Of a stretch of 64,000 nucleotides of DNA, positions 44,616-53,822 are shown piece after piece (the first letter of the stretch is position 1; each line of letters starts with the position of its first letter). The position numbers and the translations under genes are program-made. The notes below the pieces were generated by a model that saw nothing but the letters and a program-made list of their open reading frames with translations, did not search any database and had not been told where the DNA came from. Source of the DNA: Agrococcus casei LMG 22410 (GTDB lineage: Bacteria; Actinomycetota; Actinomycetes; Actinomycetales; Microbacteriaceae). The stretch is taken from NCBI RefSeq assembly GCF_900163565.1, contig NZ_FUHU01000028.1:1-64000 (forward strand). Direction: 5' to 3'.

Positions 44616-46628
44616 TCAGACGTGCTCAGGCCGCGCGAACTCAGCGCCGAGCACATGGTGGTCGAGGAAGGCGAGCACCGTCTCGTACCAGAGCTTCGAA
44701 TTGCCCGGCGAGAGGATCCAGTGGTTCTCGTCAGGAAAGTACAGGAACTTGTTGCGATTGTCTCCGCGTTCCGCCTGCTGTGCGTGCAGCAGGTCGCTCC
44801 ACAGCTGGAGCCCCTGGCCGATCGGCACTCGGTAGTCCTTGTCGCCGTGGATCACCAGCATGGGCGCCACGATCCGCTCGACATGCGCATCCGGCGACGC
44901 CAGCTCGTTGTGCGCATCCGAGAGGTGCGACCTCCAGTGATCGCCGGCATCGGTCGTCGCCCTGAACGACCTGTTGTCGTACAGCGAGGCATGGGTGACG
45001 ATGCACTTGAAGCGGTCGCCCGTGTGGCCAGCCACCCAGTTCGCCATGTATCCGCCGTAGCTGCCGCCGAGAGCAGCCTGCTTCGTCTCGTCGATGTCGT
45101 TGCGCGCGACCGCCGCATCGCACAGGCGCAGCAGGTCGTCGAACGGCGCTCCGCCGAGATGGCTCCAGCCCCTGTCGATCATCTTCTGTCCGTAGCCAGT
45201 CGAGATCGCTGGGTCCGGCAGCAGGACTGCATAGCCGCGGGCAACCGCCGTCCACGGGTTCCAGCGCCAGGTCCAGGCGTTCCAGCTGCCCCACGGACCA
45301 CCGTGGATGAACATCGCCAGCGGTGCCGGAGCCTCCTCGCTCGCCACCTCGGGCAGACACAGCCACGAGCGCAGCTCGGTGCCGTCCTCGGCGGTCGTGA
45401 ACACCTCTTCAAGTCGTCCGTGCACATCCACCTCGGCGACGGGCGACGGCAGCCGAGTCGTCATTCCGGATGCGCTCAGCACCACCGGAGTCGCAGGCCG
45501 GTCGACTGCGTCGGCAAGTGCATAGATGCTGCTCGACGCGCCTTCGGGCCACTCAGGGTGCACCTGCACGCCGCTGAAGTGCAGGCGCTCATCGCTCAGG
45601 CGGCTCGGAGCCCCTCCTGTGATCGGATACGCGACGACAGCACCGGAGCCCTCGTGGTCAACAGCCGACACGACCCACTGGCCGTCGCGCGAGAAAGCGA
45701 CTTCGCCGGGGAACTCATCGAAATCGCCGCCGAGCAGCGTCTCCGCGCCTGTAGCGATGTCGATGGACACCAGACGCTGCGCGAGCGGAGTCTGGTCGTT
45801 CTGCTTGCGGCTCTTGCTGGCGACGACGCATGAGCCGTCGGGCGAGACCGTTGGCCCGTAGTAGTCGAACTCTTCATCGGCTTTGATCTCGGTCGGCTCC
45901 CCCGTCGTGCGATCGATTCGCACGAGCACGCTCTGCCCCGTGATTCCTCGGACGAGACGGCCGACGCCTGCGACGATCACGTCACCCGAGTCATCCATGC
46001 TGAAGCTCTCGAGCTCCTCGTCACGCGGGAAGCGTGTGAGCTGCGCAAACTCGAGTGAGTCGTCATCGAGCCCCGCTGCGTCGGCGACAAACATCTGCGG
46101 GCGCGTGGGCGCAATGTCGTGATCCCAGCTGCGAACCGGGAAGCCCTCGTGCAGGATCCCAGACACCTTCTGCTCGCGTCGCGCCTTGATGATCTCTGAC
46201 TCTTCCTCTGCGTCAGTCGCACCGACCACCGCATCCGAGATGACATGCACCCGCTTGCCGGCGCGATCCGCGAGAAGATTCGAGAATCCGCCGTGGCGCT
46301 CGGCCACGACAGACGCCTCGCCTCCTCCAGCGGGCAGCCGGTGCAGCTGCGGCTTGGCGTCATCGCCCGAGTCGCGCTTCGAGGCGAAGAAGATGTCGCC
46401 CGCGGCAGAGAATCCCAGCAGGCTGTCGCCCTCTTCGCCGCGCGTGAGTCGATGCGGATGCCCTGCAGCGTCGAGTGGAATACTCCAGAGGGCGTTCACC
46501 CACTTCGTGCGCTTCTCGTTCAGCTTCGCAATCGTCGCGACGAGCTTCGAGCCGTCGGGAGAAAGCGCGAGCCCATTGACCCGAGGCATGTCAATGAACT
46601 GATTGAGGTCTGCGAAGGGGTTTGTCAT
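44616..46628 (-). CDS. S9-family serine peptidase (prolyl oligopeptidase/acylaminoacyl peptidase type)
   Basis: A 670-aa cytoplasmic peptidase: N-terminal beta-propeller (about 1-410) and C-terminal alpha/beta hydrolase. Nucleophile Ser in GGSYGGYMANW, Asp in HGDKDYRVP and His in PDENHWI. It cleaves short peptides. It sits between nusA and ylxR-infB, an unusual place, with its own promoter (TAGGCT, six bases, ATG) and a row of hairpins upstream. Confidence 0.92.
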   Translation of the reverse strand: MTNPFADLNQFIDMPRVNGLALSPDGSKLVATIAKLNEKRTKWVNALWSIPLDAAGHPHRLTRGEEGDSLLGFSAAGDIFFASKRDSGDDAKPQLHRLPAGGGEASVVAERHGGFSNLLADRAGKRVHVISDAVVGATDAEEESEIIKARREQKVSGILHEGFPVRSWDHDIAPTRPQMFVADAAGLDDDSLEFAQLTRFPRDEELESFSMDDSGDVIVAGVGRLVRGITGQSVLVRIDRTTGEPTEIKADEEFDYYGPTVSPDGSCVVASKSRKQNDQTPLAQRLVSIDIATGAETLLGGDFDEFPGEVAFSRDGQWVVSAVDHEGSGAVVAYPITGGAPSRLSDERLHFSGVQVHPEWPEGASSSIYALADAVDRPATPVVLSASGMTTRLPSPVAEVDVHGRLEEVFTTAEDGTELRSWLCLPEVASEEAPAPLAMFIHGGPWGSWNAWTWRWNPWTAVARGYAVLLPDPAISTGYGQKMIDRGWSHLGGAPFDDLLRLCDAAVARNDIDETKQAALGGSYGGYMANWVAGHTGDRFKCIVTHASLYDNRSFRATTDAGDHWRSHLSDAHNELASPDAHVERIVAPMLVIHGDKDYRVPIGQGLQLWSDLLHAQQAERGDNRNKFLYFPDENHWILSPGNSKLWYETVLAFLDHHVLGAEFARPEHV

Positions 46629-46640
46629 GGGTCGAGCCTA
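46629..46640 (-). promoter_or_regulatory. -10 element for the leaderless S9 peptidase gene
   Basis: TAGGCT (46640-46635), six bases, ATG. Confidence 0.55.
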
Positions 46641-46672
46641 CAGAGTCGTGCCCCGACCGCCGCAACAGCGAA

Positions 46673-46700
46673 GGACCCGAAGTCGGCTGACTTCGGGTCC
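46673..46700 (-). terminator. Strong hairpin downstream of nusA
   Basis: A perfect 12-bp stem, GGACCCGAAGTC at 46673-46684 and its complement at 46689-46700, with a 4-base loop; no U tract. A probable terminator insulating nusA from the S9 gene. Confidence 0.6.
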
Positions 46701-46730
46701 TCGGCTCAGATGCTGCGACTGATGGACGAA

Positions 46731-46755
46731 TCAGTCATTCATGACTGAATCCGGC
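46731..46755 (-). repeat. Palindromic repeat, copy of the nusA 3' end
   Basis: 25 bases identical to 46844-46868, containing TCAGTCAT and ATGACTGA arms. The second copy includes the last codons of nusA; this one lies in noncoding DNA. Confidence 0.75.
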
Positions 46756-46787
46756 CTACATGCTTCGAGGCTCGCAATCCCGGCCTG

Positions 46788-46811
46788 GCAACGACCCGTC
46801 AGGGTCGTTGC
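46788..46811 (-). terminator. Hairpin between the two palindromic repeats
   Basis: A perfect 10-bp stem GCAACGACCC / GGGTCGTTGC with loop GTCA. Confidence 0.5.
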
Positions 46812-46840
46812 TCTCCAAGGCAGCGAATCGCCATCCGGCC

Positions 46841-46868
46841 GATTCAGTCATTCATGACTGAATCCGGC
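46841..46868 (-). repeat. Palindromic repeat at the nusA stop codon
   Basis: An 11-bp arm GATTCAGTCAT, two-base spacer and matching arm; it spans the nusA stop (46844-46846) and its last residues. Confidence 0.75.
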
Positions 46869-47833
46869 TGGATGTCGATTCGCGCCCCAGTAAGTTTTGC
46901 CGCCAGACGGGCATTCTGCCCCTCCTTGCCGATCGCGAGCGACAGCTGGAAGTCAGGCACGAGCGCCCGGACTGCCTTCGTCTTCGCATCGAGCACGAAT
47001 GCCTCAGACACTCGCGCCGGGCTCAGCGCACTGGCGACAAACGACGGCAGGTCGTCTGAGTAGTCGACGATGTCGATCTTCTCGTCGCCGAGCTCTGCCT
47101 GCACAGCACGAACTCGCGATCCGAGTTCGCCGATGAACGCACCCTTGGCGTTGACTTCGGGGTCGTTGGCACGAACAGCGATCTTCGAGCGGTGCCCGGC
47201 CTCGCGCGCGATCGCGATGATCTCGACGACACCATCGGCGAGCTCGGGGACTTCGAGCGCAAAGAGCTTGCGCACAAGGCCCGGGTGCGTGCGCGAAACG
47301 GTGACCTGCGGGCCGCGGAGTCCGCGCTCGACCTTGGTGATGTAGACGCGAAGACGCTCGAGGTGCTTGTACTCGACACCCGGAACCTGCTCCTCAGGGG
47401 GCAGCACGGCTTCGAAGTCGTCAGAGAGCTTGATTCGGATCATGCGGGGGTTCGCACCCTGCTGCACGACACCCGCGACGATCTCGCCCTCGCGGTTCTT
47501 GTACTCGCCAAGGATGCTCTCGTCGTTGCGAGCGCGCATCTGCTGCACGATGACCTGCTTGGCGACACTCGCAGCGAGGCGCGTGAAGTCCTCGGGCTCG
47601 GTCTCGTGCTCGCCGATGCGGTTGCCCTCTTCGTCGAGCTCGGGCTCGAGCAGGGTCACCTGGCCGCTCTTGCGGTCGATCTCGACCCTGGGCCGCGACG
47701 CGGGCGCGCCCTCTTCTTCCTTCGAGCGCAGATAGGCCTGCAGAATGGCCTGTTCGATGATCTGCAGAAGATCGTTGAAAGGAATCTCCCGCTCGCGCTC
47801 GACCAGCTTGAGAGCGTTGATGTCGATTTCCAT
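46844..47833 (-). CDS. nusA: Transcription termination/antitermination factor NusA
   Basis: A 329-aa RNA polymerase-binding factor: N-terminal domain (MEIDINALKLVEREREI), S1 domain (about 130-200, VTVSRTHPGLVRKLF), KH1 and KH2 (SKIAVRAND..., AIGKEGQNARLAAKLTG). No C-terminal acidic repeats, normal for actinobacteria. Good Shine-Dalgarno AGGAGGAG. rimP, normally upstream, is missing: proS begins 115 bp away. Confidence 0.95.
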   Translation of the reverse strand: MEIDINALKLVEREREIPFNDLLQIIEQAILQAYLRSKEEEGAPASRPRVEIDRKSGQVTLLEPELDEEGNRIGEHETEPEDFTRLAASVAKQVIVQQMRARNDESILGEYKNREGEIVAGVVQQGANPRMIRIKLSDDFEAVLPPEEQVPGVEYKHLERLRVYITKVERGLRGPQVTVSRTHPGLVRKLFALEVPELADGVVEIIAIAREAGHRSKIAVRANDPEVNAKGAFIGELGSRVRAVQAELGDEKIDIVDYSDDLPSFVASALSPARVSEAFVLDAKTKAVRALVPDFQLSLAIGKEGQNARLAAKLTGARIDIQPDSVMND

Positions 47834-47948
47834 GGCGGTCTCCTCCTGTTCAGCTGTATGTGCCCCAGTGGCACACTATTCTGTTTTCACATGGTCTGTT
47901 CCGCATTCCTGCGGACGCATCAGCTTACCCACTCGGCAAGCTCCGACG

Positions 47949-49715
47949 CTACTTGGCGAACTTCTGCAGCACGTCCTCGCGACGGATGGGCTGCTTCTCC
48001 CCCGTGGCTCGGTTCCAGAGCTCGAACTCGCCCTCGAGTGCGCCTCGGCCGATCACGAGAATCCACGGGACTCCCACGATCTCGGCGTCCTTGAACTTGA
48101 CGCCCGGCGAGACCTTGCGACGATCGTCGAACAGCACTTCGAGCCGGCTCGCGTCGAGCTCAGCCACGACCTCTTCGGCAACGGCGAACACCGCTTCGTC
48201 CTTGCCCGTCGCCACGACGTGCACGTCGAACGGAGCGATCTCGGCGGGCCAGATGATGCCCTTCTCGTCGTGGCTCGCCTCGACGATCGCCGCCAGATTG
48301 CGAGTCACACCGATGCCGTACGACCCCATCGTGACGGTCGCGCGCTTGCCGTTCTGGTCGAGCACGCTCAGCCCGAGGGCCTCGGCGTACTTGCGTCCGA
48401 GCTGGAAGACGTGACCGACCTCCATCGTGCGGATCAGCTGCACAGGGCCCGAGCCGTCGGGCGCCGGGTCGCCTTCGCGAACTGTCGCGGCCTCGACTGT
48501 GCCGTCTGCGGTGAAGTCGCGGCCTGCGACGAGACCCGAGACGTGTCGGCCCGACTCATTCGCACCGGTGATCCACTGCGTTCCGTCGACGACGCGAGGG
48601 TCGGCAAGAAAGCGGATGCCCGTGCGCGACTCGTCGCCCAGCACCGGTCCTGAGGCGCTCCAGGGTCCGATGTAGCCCTTGACGAGGCCGGGGTTGGCAG
48701 CAAAGTCGGCTTCGCTGGCGGGCTCCGCCACCGCGGGCGCGAACGCGACCTCGACGCGCTTGTCATCGACGTCGCGGTCGCCGGGCACAGCCACGACGAC
48801 GAGCTCACGGGAGCCATCAGGGTGCGTGAGCGCCAGCACGACGTTCTTCAGTGTGTCTGCGGCACTCCACGCACGACCGTCCTCGCGCGGGAACTGCGCG
48901 TTCGCAACGTCGACCAGCGTCGCAATGGTGGGTGTGTCGGGGGTGTCGTGCACGACCGGCTGAGCCAGCCCATCCGTCGGAATGGCGTCGGGAACGAGCG
49001 TCGCGAATGCCTCGACGTTTGCGGCGTAGCCGGAGTCGTTCATGACCACGGTGTCTTCGCCGACAGCGGTCGGGTGCATGAACTCTTCGCTCTTCGAGCC
49101 GCCCATCGCACCGGCGTCGGCCGAGACGATGACGTACTCGAGGCCGAGTCGCTTGAAGATCCGCTCGTACGCGTCTCGCTGCAGCTGGTACGAGCGCTCG
49201 AGGCCCTCGTCGTCGAAGTCGAAGCTGTAGGCGTCCTTCATCGTGAACTCGCGAGCACGAAGGAGGCCGGCACGGGGCCGGGTCTCATCGCGGTACTTGT
49301 CCTGGATCTGGTAGATCGTGAGCGGGAGGTCCTTGTACGACGAGTACAGGTCTTTCACCATGAGGGTGAAGACCTCTTCGTGCGTGGGCGCCAGCAGGTG
49401 ATCTGCGTCGCGGCGGTCCTGCAGCCTGAAGATGTCGGATCCGTACTCGGTCCAGCGTCCGGTGACTTCATACGGCTCACGCGGCAGGAGTCCGGGAAAC
49501 AGCACTTCCTGTGCGCCAGCGGCGTTCATCTCCTCGCGGATGACCCGCTCGACGTTGCGACGCACCCGAAGGCCGAGCGGCAGCCACGAGTACAGCCCGC
49601 TGCCCACCCGGCGGATGAAGCCGGCGCGCAGGAGCAGCCTGTGGCTCGCCACCTCTGCTTCAGCAGGGTCGTCTCGAAGCGTGCGGAGGAAGAGGGAGGA
49701 GAGTCGTTCGGTCAC
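47949..49715 (-). CDS. proS: Prolyl-tRNA synthetase (bacterial type)
   Basis: A 588-aa class II synthetase. N-terminal catalytic part with [18 protein letters not shown] and APTHEEVFT, an editing insertion (about 225-400) and C-terminal motif 3 [10 protein letters not shown], followed by the anticodon-binding domain. GTG start six bases after TACGAT. Confidence 0.96.
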   Translation of the reverse strand: MTERLSSLFLRTLRDDPAEAEVASHRLLLRAGFIRRVGSGLYSWLPLGLRVRRNVERVIREEMNAAGAQEVLFPGLLPREPYEVTGRWTEYGSDIFRLQDRRDADHLLAPTHEEVFTLMVKDLYSSYKDLPLTIYQIQDKYRDETRPRAGLLRAREFTMKDAYSFDFDDEGLERSYQLQRDAYERIFKRLGLEYVIVSADAGAMGGSKSEEFMHPTAVGEDTVVMNDSGYAANVEAFATLVPDAIPTDGLAQPVVHDTPDTPTIATLVDVANAQFPREDGRAWSAADTLKNVVLALTHPDGSRELVVVAVPGDRDVDDKRVEVAFAPAVAEPASEADFAANPGLVKGYIGPWSASGPVLGDESRTGIRFLADPRVVDGTQWITGANESGRHVSGLVAGRDFTADGTVEAATVREGDPAPDGSGPVQLIRTMEVGHVFQLGRKYAEALGLSVLDQNGKRATVTMGSYGIGVTRNLAAIVEASHDEKGIIWPAEIAPFDVHVVATGKDEAVFAVAEEVVAELDASRLEVLFDDRRKVSPGVKFKDAEIVGVPWILVIGRGALEGEFELWNRATGEKQPIRREDVLQKFAK

Positions 49716-49727
49716 GTGAGAATCGTA
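49716..49727 (-). promoter_or_regulatory. -10 element for leaderless proS
   Basis: TACGAT (49727-49722), six bases, GTG. Confidence 0.55.
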
Positions 49728-49736
49728 GCGCGAGTG

Positions 49737-50495
49737 CTACCAGGGTTTGTCGACCCCGCCGCCGTCGCCCTCCTCGTCGCCGTCGTAGCCGTCCTGGTTC
49801 TGGCGCTGCTCTTCGGCTTCGCGCTCACGCTCCTGGAGCTCCTTCTCCTGCTCCGACATGTTCTCTTCGTCGCCGTCGCCGCCGTCACCGTCTTCAGGCT
49901 CCTCCTCGCCGTTCTGCTCTTCGCTCTCGCCGTCGCCGCCGCCGTCGTCCTCTTCGATCTTGGCTTCGATGCGCGGAACAGACTCCTCGAGCTGCTGCTT
50001 CGTGTTGGGCTCGCGTTCGGCAGGCTCTTCCATGCAGCCCGGAGGCGCCTGCTCGATGAGGCCGAGCGCCTCTCGGTACAGCTCGTTCGCCGCTTCGCGA
50101 TCGCCTGCTTCACGCAGCTCATCGCCCTGCTTCTCGATCACGTACACGATGTTGATGTAGTTGATGCAGTACTCGACGCTCTCGGGGTCGTCGTGCAGCG
50201 TGAGCGCCTCTTCGAGCAGCGCCCGCGCATCCTCGAACTGCCCCGACATCGCCAGCGCGGTCCCCTTGTCGTAGGGGGCCTTCCACTGCTCGTAGAAGTT
50301 CCACCAGAAGAGCGGCTCAGTCTGCTCTGCTGCCTCCTGGTACGCGCGGTGATCGTATGCGGTCACCGTCGCATCGGCCGAGAGCTCGGTCGCGAAGAAC
50401 TTCACCGAGAGCACGGTTCCGGCGACCGCAACCGGAATCGCTCCGATCATGAGCCACTTGCGCCAGCGTCGGCGCTGTCCGTCAGTGAGTGTCAT
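49737..50495 (-). CDS. TPR-like membrane protein with acidic tail, in the MoxR/VWA cluster
   Basis: 252 aa: one membrane segment near residues 15-35, TPR-like helices (about 75-150, AMSGQFEDARALLEEAL, REAANELYREALGLI), then a very acidic Glu/Asp/Gly-rich tail (about 185-252). It is the last gene of a MoxR-DUF58-VWA operon, the position of BatC-like TPR proteins. Start ATG overlaps the upstream VWA gene stop by four bases. Confidence 0.78.
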   Translation of the reverse strand: MTLTDGQRRRWRKWLMIGAIPVAVAGTVLSVKFFATELSADATVTAYDHRAYQEAAEQTEPLFWWNFYEQWKAPYDKGTALAMSGQFEDARALLEEALTLHDDPESVEYCINYINIVYVIEKQGDELREAGDREAANELYREALGLIEQAPPGCMEEPAEREPNTKQQLEESVPRIEAKIEEDDGGGDGESEEQNGEEEPEDGDGGDGDEENMSEQEKELQEREREAEEQRQNQDGYDGDEEGDGGGVDKPW

Positions 50496-51478
50496 TGCTT
50501 CTCCCTCGTCGGGATCGACTTTCTAATCAGGCGGGCGATGTGCAGGCCCTCCCAGGCCAGCAGAGCCGCGATCGGGAAGGCGAAGATCCAGTACAGGTCG
50601 AGCCGGGACTCCCGCATCTGCTCCATGCTGATCTCGGCGTCGCCTCCGCCGCTGATGCCCTGGAGCGTCGGCTTGAGCGGCGTCGCAGCGTCTCGGTGCA
50701 GGTAGGTGAGCCCGGTCTCGCTCGCGATCTGCTGCAGGTTGCCCTCGTCGATGACCGAGACGGCATCCTGCCCGTTCGTCGGATCCTGCACGTACTCGTC
50801 GCTCAGCCCCGTGTATGTGGACTGCTTCATCTTGCCGCCCTGGTCGGTGCCATACCCCAGCACGAAGCCGCCCGCGACCTTGCCTTTGATGTCGGCGAAC
50901 GACTCGACCGGATCAGCCGATGTCTGCTCGCCGTCGCCCATGTAGATGACAATGATCGGGTCGCCGGGATCCGCGGCGTGGATCTTGTCGACTTCCTGAA
51001 CGAGCAGGTCGCGCGCCGCAGAGATCGAGGATCCGCGGGACTTCTGTGCGATCTCGGGCCGCAGAGCGCGCACCATCTCGATGACGGCCGAGCCGTCGCC
51101 GGTCATGGGCACATTCAGGTTGGCCGTCGAGTTGAACGTCATCACCGAGATGTCTGCACCCGCAAAGGCGTAGGCGACGTCCTTGACGTCTTCGCGAACG
51201 CCGTCGAGCCGGACGCCGTCGCCATAGTCTTCGGCTGCCATCGACTGCGACGTGTCGATCGCGATGATCACCTTGGCGCTGATCGAGCCGGTCGGAACGA
51301 GCCCTCCGGGAACTCCCGGATGCGAGAGCATCGCGCCGACCAGCAGCACGAGCACGCCTCGGCGAATCCAGGCCACCAGCTGCCGTCGGGCGACCGCTGC
51401 GCGCCAGACGCAGAAACCGACGCCGACCAGCACGCCGATCAGCAGCAGCGGCAGCGAAACTTCGGGAAGGAGCGTCAT
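50492..51478 (-). CDS. VWA-domain membrane protein (BatB-like)
   Basis: 328 aa: two N-terminal membrane segments, a von Willebrand A domain facing outside with the MIDAS motif AIDTSQSM (about 85) and a C-terminal membrane segment. Part of the MoxR AAA-ATPase-coupled metal-binding cluster. ATG 51478 overlaps the preceding stop by four bases. Confidence 0.87.
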   Translation of the reverse strand: MTLLPEVSLPLLLIGVLVGVGFCVWRAAVARRQLVAWIRRGVLVLLVGAMLSHPGVPGGLVPTGSISAKVIIAIDTSQSMAAEDYGDGVRLDGVREDVKDVAYAFAGADISVMTFNSTANLNVPMTGDGSAVIEMVRALRPEIAQKSRGSSISAARDLLVQEVDKIHAADPGDPIIVIYMGDGEQTSADPVESFADIKGKVAGGFVLGYGTDQGGKMKQSTYTGLSDEYVQDPTNGQDAVSVIDEGNLQQIASETGLTYLHRDAATPLKPTLQGISGGGDAEISMEQMRESRLDLYWIFAFPIAALLAWEGLHIARLIRKSIPTREKQ

Positions 51479-52473
51479 ATGCGAGCCCTCCAAGCCACGA
51501 CGAGAAGCACCCCGACGACGATCACCAGCAGCAGCGGCCTGTTGCCCGGCTGATCGACGACCTGCACTTCGGGCGGGGTCTGGATGTATCCGGCCTCGAT
51601 CGAGTTGATGTTGTCGATGATGCCGCTGACGGTGCTGCCGAGATCCATCGGGTAGTACTCGCCTCCTGTGCCCTCGGCAACGGTCTGCAGCTGCTGCGAC
51701 GCCGTGTCGAGCGGATAGTCGAACGGGTTGATCGCGTACACGCGCACCTCGTTGTCGACCGCAAGCTGGCCGGCCTGCTCGAGGGAGTAGATCTGGTTGC
51801 CGTTCACGATGTTGTCGGTGGCGAGAATGATCGACCGTGGGCGGTCGTTGTCGTCAGACAGGTCGCCGAAGTCGTTCGCGCATCCGGCGAGTCCGTCTCC
51901 GACCAGGGATGCGCCGCTCACCGAGCTCGTGCCTGCCTGGTAGTCGAAGTCCTCGTCAGGTCCGAGCGTGCCGTCGAAGGCGCGCTCATAGAGGCCGAGC
52001 TGATCCATGATGTATTCGTAGTCACTCGTCATCGGAAACGCCATGTACCCCGAGGCGTCGAAGACTCGCAGTCCGATGCGCTCGCCGTTGAGGCCCTTCA
52101 CGATGTTCTGGAACACGCGCATGATCTCTGCGTCGACACCGACCATCGAGCCTGACACGTCGAGGCACAGCAGGATGTCTCGCTTGTAGTCCTCGTTCTG
52201 CTGAGCGTCGACCGCTGCGGGCCGGGCCGCGATGACCGAGGTCACTCCCCCGCCCACGAGCACGAGCACGAGCGCTGCCGCCGTCAGCCAGCGATACCGG
52301 CGCATTGCCGAGCGGTACGCCTTGAGCTTCGTGAGCCTGTCGACGTGCGCGACCGGAAGGCCTCCGCCGTGGCGGCCACGGCGATACACGAGGAAGCCGC
52401 CGACGGTCGCGGCGACCACGACCAGGATGACGAGCGGAATCCACCACCACCACATCAGGGTTCCTACGCCCAT
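51475..52473 (-). CDS. VWA-domain membrane protein (BatA-like)
   Basis: 332 aa: two N-terminal membrane segments (about 8-30, 60-83), a VWA domain with MIDAS CLDVSGSM (about 102-109) and TD-motif ILATDNIVNG, and a C-terminal membrane segment. Tandem with the second VWA gene; the paired layout matches BatA/BatB. Confidence 0.87.
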   Translation of the reverse strand: MGVGTLMWWWWIPLVILVVVAATVGGFLVYRRGRHGGGLPVAHVDRLTKLKAYRSAMRRYRWLTAAALVLVLVGGGVTSVIAARPAAVDAQQNEDYKRDILLCLDVSGSMVGVDAEIMRVFQNIVKGLNGERIGLRVFDASGYMAFPMTSDYEYIMDQLGLYERAFDGTLGPDEDFDYQAGTSSVSGASLVGDGLAGCANDFGDLSDDNDRPRSIILATDNIVNGNQIYSLEQAGQLAVDNEVRVYAINPFDYPLDTASQQLQTVAEGTGGEYYPMDLGSTVSGIIDNINSIEAGYIQTPPEVQVVDQPGNRPLLLVIVVGVLLVVAWRARI

Positions 52474-52940
52474 GTGGACACCACCCTTCGCGCTGTCTCG
52501 ATTGCCATGTCTGGGTCCTGCTTCGCCTGACGCATGAACGACGAAGGGTAGTACTGCTCGACCGCGTGCGGAATCAGCGGTACCTGAGCGTCCCTGAGGT
52601 CTTCAAGGGTCATCACCTCTGCCTCGACTCCGCTCGCCTCATGGGCGAAGAAGCGCAGCACGAGGCTGAGTCGCTGTGAGAGCTCGCGGGGCGTCATCTC
52701 GCCGCCCTGGTGCTCGACCGACACCTCGCCGATCATGTCGATGTACTTCTGCTTGACCGTGCGCACGTCGACCTGCTTGGGAGGAGGAGGCGGCGGCTCG
52801 AGGATGCCGCGCGGCCGTCCGAAGATCCAGAGGCCTGCGTACAGCACGACGAGCACGGCGAGGATGAGGGCGCCCACAGCCCACCAGGGCCAGTAGGCGA
52901 ATGGGCCATAGAGGTCTGGGGCATCAAGAACGGCGCGCAC
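52464..52940 (-). CDS. Single-span membrane protein between DUF58 and VWA genes
   Basis: 158 aa from GTG 52940. One membrane segment (WPWWAVGALILAVLVVLYAG, about 17-36), a Pro-rich hinge, then a cytoplasmic helical domain. It matches the DUF4381-like component found in this cluster. It overlaps DUF58 by 17 bp and the VWA gene by 10 bp. Confidence 0.72.
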   Translation of the reverse strand: MRAVLDAPDLYGPFAYWPWWAVGALILAVLVVLYAGLWIFGRPRGILEPPPPPPKQVDVRTVKQKYIDMIGEVSVEHQGGEMTPRELSQRLSLVLRFFAHEASGVEAEVMTLEDLRDAQVPLIPHAVEQYYPSSFMRQAKQDPDMAIETARRVVSTWA

Positions 52941-53814
52941 GTCGGTGCCTCTCCAGGAGTCTGAACAGAGCCGGAACGGTGCCGTCGAGCGACCCGATGC
53001 GCCCGGCCGAGACGCCCTTCTTGCGAAGTCGCGTCGCGAGGATCTCGTGACGCTGTGCGACTCCTTCATCGAATACTGTCTGGAGCCCGCGGCTGCGCCG
53101 CAGGTACTCGGGGATCTCGACGCCGCCGTCGACCGCCCACACAGGCGGTGCAGAGAGCTGGCGCGCCATGAGGTCAGCGTCGCCAACCGAGATCCAGAGC
53201 ACCTCGTGCCTGGCGTGCAGGCGTGCGATCTGCTTGTCCATGTCGCGATCGAGCGCGATGTCGTCAGAGACGATGAACACGATCGACCTGTGGCCGAGCC
53301 TGCGAGCCACCTGCGTCAGCAGGTGCTCCATGTCGCTGCCGGGCGCATCCAGCTGGATCCTCGCGTCGACAGCGCGCAGCATGCGCTCGATGTGCGCCTC
53401 GGAGCCGCCGGCAGGAGTGAAGTCGATGTGCTCTTCGTCGCCGGTGAACATCGAGACCCGATCGCCGTGACGCGTGGCCAGGTAGGCGAGCACTCCGACC
53501 GCCTGGATCGCGATCTCCTTCTTCGGCTCGCCGCTCTCGGCCACTGCGGCCATGCCGCGACCGGTGTCGACGATGAAGACGATGTTGTGCTGCCTGGACG
53601 CGATGTAGCGCTTGATCAGCGGCACGGTCGAACGGGCAGTCGCCTTCCAGTCGATGTCCTTGACCTCGTCGCCGGGCGCATACTCGCGCAGATCATCGAA
53701 GTCGTGGCTGCGACCATGGTGGATCGACGAGTACTCGCCCTCCAACAGCTCGATGGTCTTGCGGTGGGCGTGAATGCCCATCCGCGATTTGACCTTGACT
53801 AGCCTTCGCTGCAC
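52924..53814 (-). CDS. DUF58-domain protein
   Basis: A 296-aa protein with the DUF58 signature FDDLREYAPGDEVKDIDWKATAR (about 39-61) followed by a VWA-like fold (VFIVDTGRGMAA). Partner of MoxR ATPases. GTG 53814 lies 8 bp after the moxR stop. Confidence 0.9.
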   Translation of the reverse strand: MQRRLVKVKSRMGIHAHRKTIELLEGEYSSIHHGRSHDFDDLREYAPGDEVKDIDWKATARSTVPLIKRYIASRQHNIVFIVDTGRGMAAVAESGEPKKEIAIQAVGVLAYLATRHGDRVSMFTGDEEHIDFTPAGGSEAHIERMLRAVDARIQLDAPGSDMEHLLTQVARRLGHRSIVFIVSDDIALDRDMDKQIARLHARHEVLWISVGDADLMARQLSAPPVWAVDGGVEIPEYLRRSRGLQTVFDEGVAQRHEILATRLRKKGVSAGRIGSLDGTVPALFRLLERHRRARRS

Positions 53815-53822
53815 GGTGTGCC

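Noticed and set aside
44426-44656. Alternative frame over ylxR.
   Set aside because: It lacks the conserved Cys pair and GRGAWVHP motif, which lie in the frame I annotated.
46728-46868. CRISPR-like repeat pair.
   Set aside because: Only two copies, one of which is coding sequence of nusA, and no cas genes nearby.
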